Below, one piece after another: positions 7,129 through 15,950 of a stretch of DNA of 64,000 nt. Location of the stretch: NCBI GenBank assembly GCA_001299455.1, contig CYUK01000003.1:186001-250000 (forward strand), given 5' to 3'. The notes under the pieces are model-generated. The model had not been told where the DNA came from, searched no databases, and saw nothing but the letters and a program-made list of their open reading frames with translations. How positions within the stretch are numbered: position 1 is the stretch's first letter; every line of letters starts with the position of its first letter. A program made the translations under genes and the position numbers. This DNA comes from Clostridiales bacterium SIT11. GTDB lineage: Bacteria; Bacillota; Clostridia; Tissierellales; Peptoniphilaceae.

Positions 7129-10100
7129 ATGAAAAAATTTAAGCGTGTATTGGTAGCCAACCGCGGTGAAATTGCCATTCGCGTTTTTCGAGCTTGCCGG
7201 GAACTGGGAATCCGGTCCGTGGCTATTTATTCTGAAGAAGACCAACTGTCTCTCTTCCGAACCAAGGCTGATGAATCTTACTTAATTGGTAAGGACAAAT
7301 CTCCCCTAGATGCCTACCTGGACATTGATGGGATTATTGACCTGGCCAAGAATAAGGGCGTGGATGCCATCCATCCTGGCTATGGTTTTTTATCAGAAAA
7401 TCCGGAATTTGCCCGTAAATGTGAAGAAGCAGGCATTGTCTTTATTGGTCCCCACTATGACGTCATGGAAAAATTAGGAGATAAAATTTCTTCTAAAATT
7501 GTGGCCAAAGAAGCCAATGTACCCACCATTCCCGGTGTGGAAAAACCCATCCACAGTGATAAGGAAGCCCTGGAATTTGCCAAGTCTTCCGGCTATCCTG
7601 TCATGGTTAAAGCCGCTGCCGGTGGTGGCGGTCGGGGGATGCGGATTGTCCGTTCAGAAGATGAACTTTTAGACCAATTCCACTCTGCCCGAAGTGAAGC
7701 GAAAAAAGCTTTTGGCAATGATGCCATGTTTATTGAAAAATACTTGGAAAAACCCAAGCATATTGAAGTCCAAATCCTAGGAGACGAACATGGAAATATT
7801 GTCCACCTCCATGAAAGGGACTGCTCCATCCAAAGGCGCCATCAAAAAGTCATTGAATATACGCCGGCCTTCTCCCTTCCTGAGGAATTAAGAGAAGCAA
7901 TCTGCCAAGACGCCTTGAAAATTGCCAACTCCATTGGCTATTCCAATGCGGGAACTGTTGAATTTTTAGTCGACAAGCACCACAACCACTACTTTATTGA
8001 AGTCAATCCCCGGATTCAAGTAGAGCACACCGTTACAGAAATGTGCACCAATATTGACCTAGTCCAAGCCCAATTATTTGTTGCCATGGGATACCCCTTG
8101 AATAGTGAAGAAATTGGAATTGCAGGCCAAGAATCCATCCGCCATGAAGGGTTCTCTATCCAATGCCGGGTAACGACAGAAGACCCCTTAAACCACTTTG
8201 CTCCTGATACTGGGCAAATCAACCTCTACCGGTCCAGTTCCGGTTTTGGTGTCCGCCTAGACGGTGGAAACGGCTTTGCCGGAGCGGTGATTTCTCCCTA
8301 CTACGATTCCCTTCTAGTTAAGGTCATTACCCACGGAAGAACTTGGAAGGATACGGTAGCCAAGTCTGTCCGGTCTTTAAGGGAGTTAAAAATTGGTGGG
8401 GTCAAGACAAATATTGGCTTCCTCCTCAATGTCTTAAACTCCAGCGAATTTGCCAAAGGTACTTGCGACACCGGCTTTATTGAAGAACATCCGGAACTTT
8501 TTGAAATTGTCACCAAGCCCGATGCAGAAATGCGGCTCATGAAGTTTATTGGGGACAAGGTCATTAACGACCCCAATGTCCTGGACAAGCACTTTGACGT
8601 TCCCCAAATTCCTGATTTTGTGGAAAACCCCTACCATGGAACCAAGCAAATTTTAGATGAAAAAGGACCTGAAGGCTTAAAGGACTGGATTTTAAACCAA
8701 GACCGGCTCCTCTTAACAGATACCACTATGCGGGATGCCCACCAATCTCTTATGGCTACCCGGGTCCGGACCATTGACCTCTTAAAAATTGCCAAGGCAA
8801 CCAACTACAATATGCCTGAACTCTTCTCTATGGAAATGTGGGGTGGAGCTACCTTTGACGTGGCCTATCGCTTCCTCCATGAAGATCCCTGGGAAAGATT
8901 GGAACTTTTAAGAGAAGCCATGCCCAACCTCTTGACTCAAATGCTTTTAAGAGGAAATAATACTGTAGGTTATAAAAACTATCCAGATAATGTAGTCAAG
9001 GCCTTTGTTAAACAATCTGCCGAATCCGGCGTGGATATTTTCCGTATCTTTGACGCCTTAAACTGGTTGCCAGGCATGGAACTTTCTATTGAAGAAGTCT
9101 TAAAGAATGGAAAAGTTGCCGAAGGAACCATGTGTTACACAGGAGATATTTTAGATGAGTACAGGGACAAGTACTCCCTCCAATACTATGTAGACCTGGC
9201 CAAAAAGTTGGAAAAAACTGGCATTCAAATTCTAGGTATTAAGGATATGTCCGCCCTCTTAAAACCCTATGCTGCTCGAAAGCTCGTTACAGCCTTAAAG
9301 AATGAAATTTCTATCCCCATCCACCTCCACACCCATGACACCACAGGCAATGGTGTGGCCACCATCCTCATGGCCGCCCAAGCTGGCGTGGATATTGTGG
9401 ATACAGCTGTAAACTCCATGAGCGGGGTCACTTCCCAACCAGCTCTAAACTCCATTGTTGCTGCCCTGGAAAACACCAACCGGGTGACAGGAATTGACCT
9501 TCAAAAGGCCGAAGACATTTCCCGCTACTGGGCTGCTGTCCGTCCTGTCTACCAAAACTTTGAATCCGACTTAAAGTCTGGAACAACAGAAATTTACCGC
9601 TACGAAATCCCCGGAGGCCAATATTCCAACTTGAAACCTCAAGTAGAAAGCTTTGGCCTAGGCCATAAATTTAAAGAAGTCAAGGAAATGTATAAGAAGG
9701 TCAACGAAATGGTAGGAGACATTATCAAGGTCACTCCTTCCTCCAAAATGGTTGGGGACTTGTCCATCTTCATGGTCCAAAATGAATTGACCCCAGAAAA
9801 TATCCTGGAAAAGGGCCTCAACTTCGACTTCCCTGATTCTTCCATTACCTACTTCAAGGGCATGATGGGCCAACCCTATGGTGGCTTCCCTAAAGACCTC
9901 CAAAAGGTCATCTTAAAAGATGAAAAACCCATTACTTGCCGGCCTGGTGAACTTCTAGCCGATGAAGACTTTGATGCCATTGGCGACCACTTAAAGAAAA
10001 TTGGTGCCGAAGTCAATGATAAGAATAAAATTTCCTACGCCCTCTATCCCAAGGTTTTTGATGACTATATTGACCACTTAAAAGACCACGGAGAAGTTTG

Positions 10101-10554
10101 GCGGATTGGGTCTGACGTCTTCTTCCATGGTCTTCAAGAAGGAGAAACTTCTGAAATTTCCTTGGATGAAGGAAAAAATTTAATTGTCACCCTAGTGGAA
10201 GTTGGAAAATTACTAGCTGATGGAACCCGGAACCTCACCTTTGATATTAATGGTTCTCGCCGGACCATTAATATTGAAGATACCACCATCTCCACCCAAA
10301 CAAGTAAAAAAGAAAGCCTGACCCTGGCAGATTCCGATAATCCTATGGAAATTGGGTCTTCCATTCCAGGACAGATTGTAAAAATCAACGTGGCCGTTGG
10401 CGATAAAGTCAAGGTAGGGGATACCCTATTTATTGCAGAAGCCATGAAGATGGAAACAAATATCCAAGCCAGTACCGATGGTGTCGTGGACCAAATCTTA
10501 GTCCATGAAAAAGACTTTGTAGAAAGCGGCCAACTCCTCCTTCTCTTAAAATAA
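7129..10554 (+). CDS. pyc: Pyruvate carboxylase
   Basis: Biotin-dependent ATP-driven carboxylation of pyruvate to oxaloacetate. Single-chain type, about 1141 residues, normal full length. Domains in order: biotin carboxylase (residues about 1-450; VLVANRGEIAIRV, ATP-grasp loop GGGGRGMRIV, RDCSIQRRHQKV, EVNPRIQVEHT), carboxyltransferase (about 520-800; DTTMRDAHQSLMATRVR, PIHLHTHDTTGNG), linker, and C-terminal biotinyl carrier domain with biotin lysine in EAMKMETN. The start at 7129 has GGAGG 6 nt upstream; an in-frame ATG 30 nt earlier lacks a ribosome-binding site. Stands alone, convergent with the downstream histidine kinase gene. With PFOR, malic enzyme and fumarase in this window it supports a reductive or anaplerotic C4 branch. 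Confidence 0.98.
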   Translation: MKKFKRVLVANRGEIAIRVFRACRELGIRSVAIYSEEDQLSLFRTKADESYLIGKDKSPLDAYLDIDGIIDLAKNKGVDAIHPGYGFLSENPEFARKCEEAGIVFIGPHYDVMEKLGDKISSKIVAKEANVPTIPGVEKPIHSDKEALEFAKSSGYPVMVKAAAGGGGRGMRIVRSEDELLDQFHSARSEAKKAFGNDAMFIEKYLEKPKHIEVQILGDEHGNIVHLHERDCSIQRRHQKVIEYTPAFSLPEELREAICQDALKIANSIGYSNAGTVEFLVDKHHNHYFIEVNPRIQVEHTVTEMCTNIDLVQAQLFVAMGYPLNSEEIGIAGQESIRHEGFSIQCRVTTEDPLNHFAPDTGQINLYRSSSGFGVRLDGGNGFAGAVISPYYDSLLVKVITHGRTWKDTVAKSVRSLRELKIGGVKTNIGFLLNVLNSSEFAKGTCDTGFIEEHPELFEIVTKPDAEMRLMKFIGDKVINDPNVLDKHFDVPQIPDFVENPYHGTKQILDEKGPEGLKDWILNQDRLLLTDTTMRDAHQSLMATRVRTIDLLKIAKATNYNMPELFSMEMWGGATFDVAYRFLHEDPWERLELLREAMPNLLTQMLLRGNNTVGYKNYPDNVVKAFVKQSAESGVDIFRIFDALNWLPGMELSIEEVLKNGKVAEGTMCYTGDILDEYRDKYSLQYYVDLAKKLEKTGIQILGIKDMSALLKPYAARKLVTALKNEISIPIHLHTHDTTGNGVATILMAAQAGVDIVDTAVNSMSGVTSQPALNSIVAALENTNRVTGIDLQKAEDISRYWAAVRPVYQNFESDLKSGTTEIYRYEIPGGQYSNLKPQVESFGLGHKFKEVKEMYKKVNEMVGDIIKVTPSSKMVGDLSIFMVQNELTPENILEKGLNFDFPDSSITYFKGMMGQPYGGFPKDLQKVILKDEKPITCRPGELLADEDFDAIGDHLKKIGAEVNDKNKISYALYPKVFDDYIDHLKDHGEVWRIGSDVFFHGLQEGETSEISLDEGKNLIVTLVEVGKLLADGTRNLTFDINGSRRTINIEDTTISTQTSKKESLTLADSDNPMEIGSSIPGQIVKINVAVGDKVKVGDTLFIAEAMKMETNIQASTDGVVDQILVHEKDFVESGQLLLLLK

Positions 10555-10570
10555 AACTCGAAAAAGATAG

Positions 10571-10610
10571 AAAAAATAGAGCCTCCAATTTTCTGGAAGC
10601 TCTATTTTTT
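10571..10610. terminator. Bidirectional terminator between pyc and the histidine kinase
   Basis: Inverted repeat AAAAAATAGAGC-n-TCCA / TGGA-n-GCTCTATTTTTT with one mismatch and a short loop. It has A-run and T-run flanks on both strands and sits exactly where pyc and the convergent histidine kinase gene end. Confidence 0.85.
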
Positions 10611-12030
10611 ATTCCTCTTCTTGATTTTTCGGCGCTAAAAAGTAAAATGTGGACCCCTCTCCCAGGGTGGATTCCACTCCATAGGAAAAGCCGTGGAGTT
10701 TTAAAATACTTTGGACGATAAAAAGTCCCAGACCTGTGCCTACAATACCTCGGGTGTGGTTTTTCTTCACCCGATAGTAGCGGTCCCAGATATAATTTTT
10801 CTGGTCTTCTGGTATGCCTTCCCCATAGTCCCTCACTCCGTAGTAGACTTGGTCCTTGTCTTCCTTAATAGAGATTTGAATTTCCCTTGAAGCCCCACTG
10901 TAGTTAATGGCATTGGAAATAAAATTATAGACCACCTGGCGGATTTTGGATTCATCAGCCAGGATGACAGAGTCTCCTTCCACCCTTAGGTCAAAGTGAA
11001 ATCCCCTGGTCTGTTCTATCAACTTAAACCGGTCTAGGGTGGCCCAGGTCAAGGTCTCCAAGTTTACAGGAAGGACCTGTAAATGGCTGAGTTCCGATTC
11101 CACCTTAGATAGGTCCAAGAGGTCATTGACCAGGACCGTTAAATTATCCGCCTCTTGGATAATGGTATTAATATGGTCCCGTCTTAAGTCTGGATTATCT
11201 CCTGAAATATCCCGAATCATTTCCCCGTAGGATTTAATTAAGGTCAAGGGGGTTTTTAAGTCATGGCTGACATTGGCAATTAAGTCCTTCCGCATCTCCA
11301 GGGTCTTGCTTAATTCCTCTGTGGCGTGGTTTAGGGTATCTGCCAGTTCATCGGCCTCCGTATAGTCTCCCTTGGTAAAGTAGACGTCAAAATTTCCCTG
11401 GGCCAGCTTATTGGCCGACTTGGCCATTTTGACCAAGGGCTTGGCTAGGTGGTTGGACATGAAGAAGGAAACTACCAAGGCTACGATTAAAGATAGGCCG
11501 GAAATAATGACCAGCTGGTTTTTTAAAATATCCACAGTAGATTCTACCGGTTCCAGAGGAGTGGTCATATAGAGGTATTCCAGTTTTCCCTCGTCCTTAC
11601 CTAAAATAGAAATGTAAGAAAGCTGAATTTCATCTGACCCCTGGTAGGCCTGGGTAAAGACCAGGCTGGGCTTCTTCTTAGGGTCCAACTTTGTAAAGTA
11701 CATCTTAAAGTAATCCATGGGAATGGTCTTAGGTTGCGAAAAAAGACTGGCCTCCGGTTTGGGAAAGGTAATGTACCTGTCCTCATCAACAATGCTAATG
11801 TCCACCCCCTTGGTAAAGGAGGTTAAGAGCAGGGTTTGATGAAAGTGGTCTGACCCATAGTCTTGCTTTAATCCATCTCCAATTTTTTCAATTTCCCGAA
11901 TCTTCATGGACTCGTAAAATTGACTTAAAAATACAATTTGCAGGAGCCATAAAATCAATAGGAGAACAGAGGCAAAGCCAATAAAGCTCATCCAATATTT
12001 AAAACGGATGCTCTTAAAATCAATATGCAC
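10609..12030 (-). CDS. Sensor histidine kinase (HAMP, HisKA, HATPase_c)
   Basis: Membrane sensor of a two-component system. Layout: N-terminal transmembrane helix (about residues 15-35), extracytoplasmic sensor region of roughly 120 residues, second helix (about 170-190), HAMP, then the phospho-acceptor block LIANVSHDLKTPLTLIKSYGE and the ATP-binding motifs (NFISNAINYS, YGVRDYGEGIPED, GTGLGLFIVQ). The signal it senses cannot be read from sequence. I prefer the GTG at 12028-12030 (GGGAG 5 nt upstream) over an upstream in-frame TTG at 12075 that has no ribosome-binding site and overlaps the regulator. It is the last gene of a four-gene unit with its regulator, an HD protein and a flavodoxin-like protein. 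Confidence 0.93.
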   Translation of the reverse strand: MHIDFKSIRFKYWMSFIGFASVLLLILWLLQIVFLSQFYESMKIREIEKIGDGLKQDYGSDHFHQTLLLTSFTKGVDISIVDEDRYITFPKPEASLFSQPKTIPMDYFKMYFTKLDPKKKPSLVFTQAYQGSDEIQLSYISILGKDEGKLEYLYMTTPLEPVESTVDILKNQLVIISGLSLIVALVVSFFMSNHLAKPLVKMAKSANKLAQGNFDVYFTKGDYTEADELADTLNHATEELSKTLEMRKDLIANVSHDLKTPLTLIKSYGEMIRDISGDNPDLRRDHINTIIQEADNLTVLVNDLLDLSKVESELSHLQVLPVNLETLTWATLDRFKLIEQTRGFHFDLRVEGDSVILADESKIRQVVYNFISNAINYSGASREIQISIKEDKDQVYYGVRDYGEGIPEDQKNYIWDRYYRVKKNHTRGIVGTGLGLFIVQSILKLHGFSYGVESTLGEGSTFYFLAPKNQEEE

Positions 12031-12046
12031 TTTTTCTCCCAAAGAC

Positions 12047-12742
12047 TCAGTCTTCTTCTTGTCCTCTAGAATCAAATTTATAGCCCACTCCTCTTACTGT
12101 TACAATATACTTCCGATAGGGTCCTAGACTGTTTCTAAGCATTTTAATATGGGTGTCAATGGTCCTGTCGTCTCCGTAAAAGTCAAAACCCCATACTTGG
12201 TTTAACAACTTCTCCCTAGACAGGGCAATCCCCTCATTTTTTGCCAGAAAGACGAGAATCTCATACTCCTTGGGAGTCAAGTCCACCCGGCGGTCATCTA
12301 CATAAACTTCCCGGCCATCCTGGTCAATTAAAAGTCCGCTAAATTTCAAGTCTTCCTTTAATTCCTGGCCATTAAACTTATTTTGATGGCGGTTGACAAT
12401 GACATTGAGCCGGGCCATTAACTCCTTGGGAGAAAAGGGCTTTACCACATAGTCATCAATTCCAATTTCAAAGCCAAAGAGCTTGTCATATTCCTCATCC
12501 CTAGCCGAAAGCATTAAAACAGGAATATCCTTGTGCTTGCGAATTTCCTTATAGGCAGAAAAACCATCTAGCTGGGGCATCATAATATCCATCACAATCA
12601 CATCAAAGTCATTTTCTTGGCAAAGTTTGACAGCCTCTAAACCATCTTCCGCCTCCATGACCTCATAGCCTTCAAATTCGGCATAGGTCCGGATTACCTG
12701 GCGAATTTTCTTTTCATCATCTACAAGGAGGACTTTATACAT
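12047..12742 (-). CDS. OmpR/PhoB-family response regulator
   Basis: DNA-binding partner of the downstream kinase. Receiver domain (residues about 1-115) with acidic pocket LLVDDEKK, phospho-acceptor Asp in VIVMDIMMPQLDG, Thr/Ser LMLSARD and Lys VVKPFSP. A C-terminal winged helix follows (about 130-230; LTPKEYEILVFLA, DDRTIDTHIKMLR, VRGVGYKF). The start at 12742 (MYKVLLVDDEKK) matches the family; GAGG lies about 9 nt upstream. It overlaps the HD-protein gene by 8 nt. Targets unknown. Confidence 0.95.
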   Translation of the reverse strand: MYKVLLVDDEKKIRQVIRTYAEFEGYEVMEAEDGLEAVKLCQENDFDVIVMDIMMPQLDGFSAYKEIRKHKDIPVLMLSARDEEYDKLFGFEIGIDDYVVKPFSPKELMARLNVIVNRHQNKFNGQELKEDLKFSGLLIDQDGREVYVDDRRVDLTPKEYEILVFLAKNEGIALSREKLLNQVWGFDFYGDDRTIDTHIKMLRNSLGPYRKYIVTVRGVGYKFDSRGQEED

Positions 12743-13316
12743 GGGCTTCTTCCTCACCTGCCAGGCCAGCTCTCTCTGCTTGGTCTTTTAAGGCCTGGAT
12801 AGTTTCTGTAAAAACCTGGTCCTGATCCAGGGGAAGCATGTCAATTCCCTTTTCAATGACAGACCGGTCACAGCCTGCGGCAAATTTTTTGTCCTTGTAT
12901 TTTTTCTTTAAAGACTTTAACTTAAAATCTTTAATGGACTTGTCTGGCCGAACTAGGCAGGCTGCATTTATAATCCCTGTCAACTCATCAATGGTATAAA
13001 GGGTCTTTTCCATTAGGGACTTAGGCTCCACATCAGAGCAAATCCCATAGCCATGGGACTGGATGGACCGAATAAAAGCTTCATCATAGCCCTTGTCCTT
13101 AAGAATTTCCTCCACTTTAATACAGTGTTGGTCCGGATACTTTTCATAGTCCAGGTCATGTAAGAGGCCAAGGGTCCCCCAGAGTTCTGGGTCTTCATTA
13201 AAGAGCTTGGCAAAACCCTCCATGACAACTTCTACCTGATGGGCATGCTTCCGTAAAGCTTCCGTTTCTGTATACTGGTATAAGAGTTCTTGAGCTTCTT
13301 GCCTGCTGGGAATCAT
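12735..13316 (-). CDS. HD-domain protein (predicted metal-dependent phosphohydrolase)
   Basis: 193-residue soluble protein of the HD superfamily. The His in ALRKHAHQVE (about residue 23), the HD pair in LGLLHDLDYEKYP (about 53) and the His in IQSHGYG (about 89) form the expected metal site. The family hydrolyses nucleotides or phospho-compounds; the substrate here cannot be predicted. The C-terminal part carries a Lys-rich stretch (DFKLKSLKKKYKDKKF). It overlaps the flavodoxin-like gene upstream and the regulator downstream, so all four are likely co-transcribed. Confidence 0.8.
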   Translation of the reverse strand: MIPSRQEAQELLYQYTETEALRKHAHQVEVVMEGFAKLFNEDPELWGTLGLLHDLDYEKYPDQHCIKVEEILKDKGYDEAFIRSIQSHGYGICSDVEPKSLMEKTLYTIDELTGIINAACLVRPDKSIKDFKLKSLKKKYKDKKFAAGCDRSVIEKGIDMLPLDQDQVFTETIQALKDQAERAGLAGEEEAHV

Positions 13317-13849
13317 AATTTTCCTCCTGTCTCCTCTAAAATTTTTAAATTTAAGTCCACCCTTTGTGCTAGGGACGCAATGTCAACTTCTGTAGGATAA
13401 TCAGCTGTGAGCCTATAACGGACAAGGCGTTCTTCTGTCAAGGGACGTTTTGACTGAGCCCTTGTTCTTATTTTTTCCTCAATTCGCTTTTCTGGAATCC
13501 CTCCTGTGGTAATAAAGCTACCAATCACCCGCCCGCCACAGGCTTTTACCTTTTCTACTACAGCCTGCCGCGTCCTATAGGCATGGGGAGAGTCATCAAA
13601 ATAGCCAAGAGTTCCAAAGACATAGACGTCCTTTCCCTTAAGCCTTGGAAAGATAAAGTCTAAGCTGGGGTCATTCCCTCCCTTATAGGCCCAAAAGCCC
13701 AGAAAAATGGTGTCATAAGGGCTTAAATCCATTTCTTCTTTCCGCTCTTTTATGGTTAGACAATACTCTTCCTTCAAGGCCTCATAAAGACCATAGGCCA
13801 GCTTCTTTGTCCGGCCAGATAGGCTGGAATAAACGATACATCCTTTCAT
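13313..13849 (-). CDS. Flavodoxin-like protein
   Basis: 178-residue protein with an N-terminal flavodoxin fold: CIVYSSLSGRTKKLA is a phosphate-binding loop for FMN, YDTIFLGFWAYKGGNDP the isoalloxazine-side loop, and VFGTLGYFDDSPHA the second. The C-terminal 50 residues (KIRTRAQSKRPLTEERLVRY and beyond) extend past a short flavodoxin and resemble flavodoxin-family proteins annotated in anaerobes as FMN reductase or BilS-like; I do not assign one. It is the first gene of the unit with the HD protein and two-component system. A TATGAT -10-like element lies about 25 nt upstream, without a good -35. Confidence 0.75.
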   Translation of the reverse strand: MKGCIVYSSLSGRTKKLAYGLYEALKEEYCLTIKERKEEMDLSPYDTIFLGFWAYKGGNDPSLDFIFPRLKGKDVYVFGTLGYFDDSPHAYRTRQAVVEKVKACGGRVIGSFITTGGIPEKRIEEKIRTRAQSKRPLTEERLVRYRLTADYPTEVDIASLAQRVDLNLKILEETGGKL

Positions 13850-13895
13850 AGGTCACCTCTTACTCATCATACCACAATTTCCAAGCTTCGACTAT

Positions 13896-13924
13896 TTGTT
13901 ATTTCCTTTTAGGTTTGATATAAT
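13896..13924 (+). promoter_or_regulatory. Promoter of the leucyl aminopeptidase gene
   Basis: TTGTTA, 17-nt spacer, TATAAT, about 34 nt upstream of the start codon. Close to the SigA consensus. Confidence 0.7.
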
Positions 13925-13957
13925 AATAAAAGTTATTTTCAAACCTAAGGAGGAACT

Positions 13958-15391
13958 ATGAACTTTAGTTTAAACAAACCGGCAGGGGTGGATATTTACT
14001 TTAATTATCTAGACACACCCTCCGATGACTTTATTAAAAATTATTATACAAAAGAAGTTTTCCAAGGGAAAAAAGGAGAAATTTACTCCGCCTTGGACCT
14101 AGACCAACCGAGAGTCTATTTAGGACTAGGATCCTTTGAAGGCATGACCTACAACCGTCTCCGAGATGCCTTGGCGAGCCTGGCCCACTTTCTCTGCCAA
14201 AGAAAGATTGACTCCATTAACCTAAAATTTGAAAAATTTGAAGGTATGTGTACCCGACGGACGACCCTTGCCTATGTTGAGGGCCTACGGAGCTGTGAAT
14301 ACAAATTTGACAAGTATTTACAAGAAAAGCACACCTGGTCCCTTAAAAATATAAACATCAATGTGGAAGATGACAAGTTAGACACCCTGACATCTGCCCT
14401 CCAAGAAGGAAATACTCTTGTAGACAGTATTTTCTTAACAAGAGACTATGTCAATACGCCAGCCATGGACCTCTATCCTTCTGTCTATGCAGAATCTGTC
14501 AAGGAAACCCTTGAAAAAGATGGCGTCACAGTCCATATTTATGGTTTAGAAGACATTCAAAAGCTTGGCATGAAGGCCTTTTTATCTGTAGCCCAAGGGT
14601 CTGACAAGGAACCCAAACTTTTAGTAATGGAATACAAGGGAAATCCTTCCAGTGACAAGACCATTGCCTATGTGGGCAAGGGCTTAACCTATGATTCTGG
14701 TGGCTACTGCATTAAGTCTCCCAAGGGCATGGTGACCATGCAATCTGACATGGGAGGGTCTGCCACTGTTGTCGGTGCTCTTTCTGCCATTGCCAGAGAA
14801 AAACTTCCCATTAATGTTGTTGGCGTTTGTGCCCTTTGCGAAAATCTAATTAGCGGGTCTGCCTATAAGACGGGGGATATTATTGGATCCATGAAGGGTC
14901 TTTCCATTGAAGTAGGTAATACCGATGCCGAAGGTCGTTTAACCTTGGCCGATGCCCTCTACTATGCTGTAGAAACCTATAAACCAGACTTTGTCATTGA
15001 CCTAGCCACCCTGACAGGGGCTTGTATTGTGGCCCTAGGAGACTTGGCTGCCGGTCTTATCACCAACAATGACGACCTCTATGAAAAAGTCCTTCGGGCT
15101 TCCACTATTTCCGATGAACAAGTTTGGCAACTTCCAAACTTAGAAGGCTACCAAGAATATATTAAGTCCGATGTGGCCGATGTGAAAAACACCAACACCA
15201 TTCCAGGAGCAGGAACCATTACTGCCGGTCTCTTCCTTGAAAAATTTGTGGAAGAAACTCCCTGGGTTCATTTAGACATTGCAGGAACGGCTTGGCTGGA
15301 CCGGAAAATCGGTGCCCTACCCAAGGGCGGCACTGGGTCCCATGTAAAGACCCTCTACCAAGTGGCCAAACTTTCCAGTAAAGAAAACTAA
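13958..15391 (+). CDS. pepA: M17 leucyl aminopeptidase
   Basis: Cytosolic metallo-aminopeptidase that removes N-terminal residues from peptides, fitting an amino-acid-scavenging anaerobe. 477 residues with the usual variable N-domain (about 1-160) and catalytic C-domain: YVGKGLTYDSGGYCIK (metal Lys and Asp), MQSDMGGSATVVGAL, NTDAEGRLTLADALYYA (the M17 signature with metal Asp/Glu and catalytic Arg) and IDLATLTGACIVALG. The start ATG has AGGAGG about 5 nt upstream. Single-gene unit, convergent with niaR. Confidence 0.95.
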   Translation: MNFSLNKPAGVDIYFNYLDTPSDDFIKNYYTKEVFQGKKGEIYSALDLDQPRVYLGLGSFEGMTYNRLRDALASLAHFLCQRKIDSINLKFEKFEGMCTRRTTLAYVEGLRSCEYKFDKYLQEKHTWSLKNININVEDDKLDTLTSALQEGNTLVDSIFLTRDYVNTPAMDLYPSVYAESVKETLEKDGVTVHIYGLEDIQKLGMKAFLSVAQGSDKEPKLLVMEYKGNPSSDKTIAYVGKGLTYDSGGYCIKSPKGMVTMQSDMGGSATVVGALSAIAREKLPINVVGVCALCENLISGSAYKTGDIIGSMKGLSIEVGNTDAEGRLTLADALYYAVETYKPDFVIDLATLTGACIVALGDLAAGLITNNDDLYEKVLRASTISDEQVWQLPNLEGYQEYIKSDVADVKNTNTIPGAGTITAGLFLEKFVEETPWVHLDIAGTAWLDRKIGALPKGGTGSHVKTLYQVAKLSSKEN

Positions 15392-15404
15392 AGAAGAAAA
15401 TAGT

Positions 15405-15438
15405 AAAATCCAGGGAACGATCTGCTCCCTGGATTTTT
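15405..15438. terminator. Bidirectional terminator between pepA and niaR
   Basis: Perfect 11-bp stem AAATCCAGGGA / TCCCTGGATTT around a 9-nt loop, with T-run after it on the plus strand and A/T-rich flank on the other. Confidence 0.88.
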
Positions 15439-15947
15439 TAATCTTCAAGTAAAAAGCCCAATTCCTTTAACCGCAATTCCACTTCATCGATGATTTCTTC
15501 ATAGTCTGCCACCACAGTATGGTAGTGGATTCCCCCTGTTAAGACGCCCAGGGGCTGGGACTTATCTCTCTTCATTTTTTCCAAAAAATACTTTACATCT
15601 CTTCTCGACCGGATATCCAGGTCCTTTTTTATTTCCCCATAGACTTCGTGGTGAACAATGACATCTTGGACCCAGGCCCCAGAATCTACAATGGCATTAA
15701 GTTCTAGGGCGATATCATCTGCCTTGTGGTAGACCTTAAAGACCCGTTGGCTCCGGGCTTCATTTAAGTAGTAGCCTCGATTGGTGGAAACAATGACATG
15801 GTCTTCGGCCCTTAAAATGGCAATGTCCTGGACAATCACTTGCCGGGTCACTTGAAAAATCTGGGCCAGGTCTTCTCCCTTTACTGGTCGGTCTTCTTTT
15901 TTTAAGATTTCCAGGATTCCCTTTTTTCTTGCATTCTTATCTAACAT
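15438..15947 (-). CDS. niaR: NiaR transcriptional repressor of NAD metabolism (HTH + 3H domain)
   Basis: Niacin-responsive repressor family. The 169-residue protein has an N-terminal helix-turn-helix (LDKNARKKGILEILKKEDRP..., DLAQIFQVTRQVIVQDIAILR) and a C-terminal 3H domain, named for conserved histidines, seen here as VIVHHEVYGE and GGIHYHTVV. In characterised Firmicutes NiaR represses niacin uptake and de novo NAD genes when nicotinic acid binds. Here it is the last gene of nadABC, so it likely regulates its own operon (inference). The start is 4 nt after the nadC stop; its ribosome-binding site is weak. Confidence 0.9.
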   Translation of the reverse strand: MLDKNARKKGILEILKKEDRPVKGEDLAQIFQVTRQVIVQDIAILRAEDHVIVSTNRGYYLNEARSQRVFKVYHKADDIALELNAIVDSGAWVQDVIVHHEVYGEIKKDLDIRSRRDVKYFLEKMKRDKSQPLGVLTGGIHYHTVVADYEEIIDEVELRLKELGFLLED

Positions 15948-15950
15948 AGC

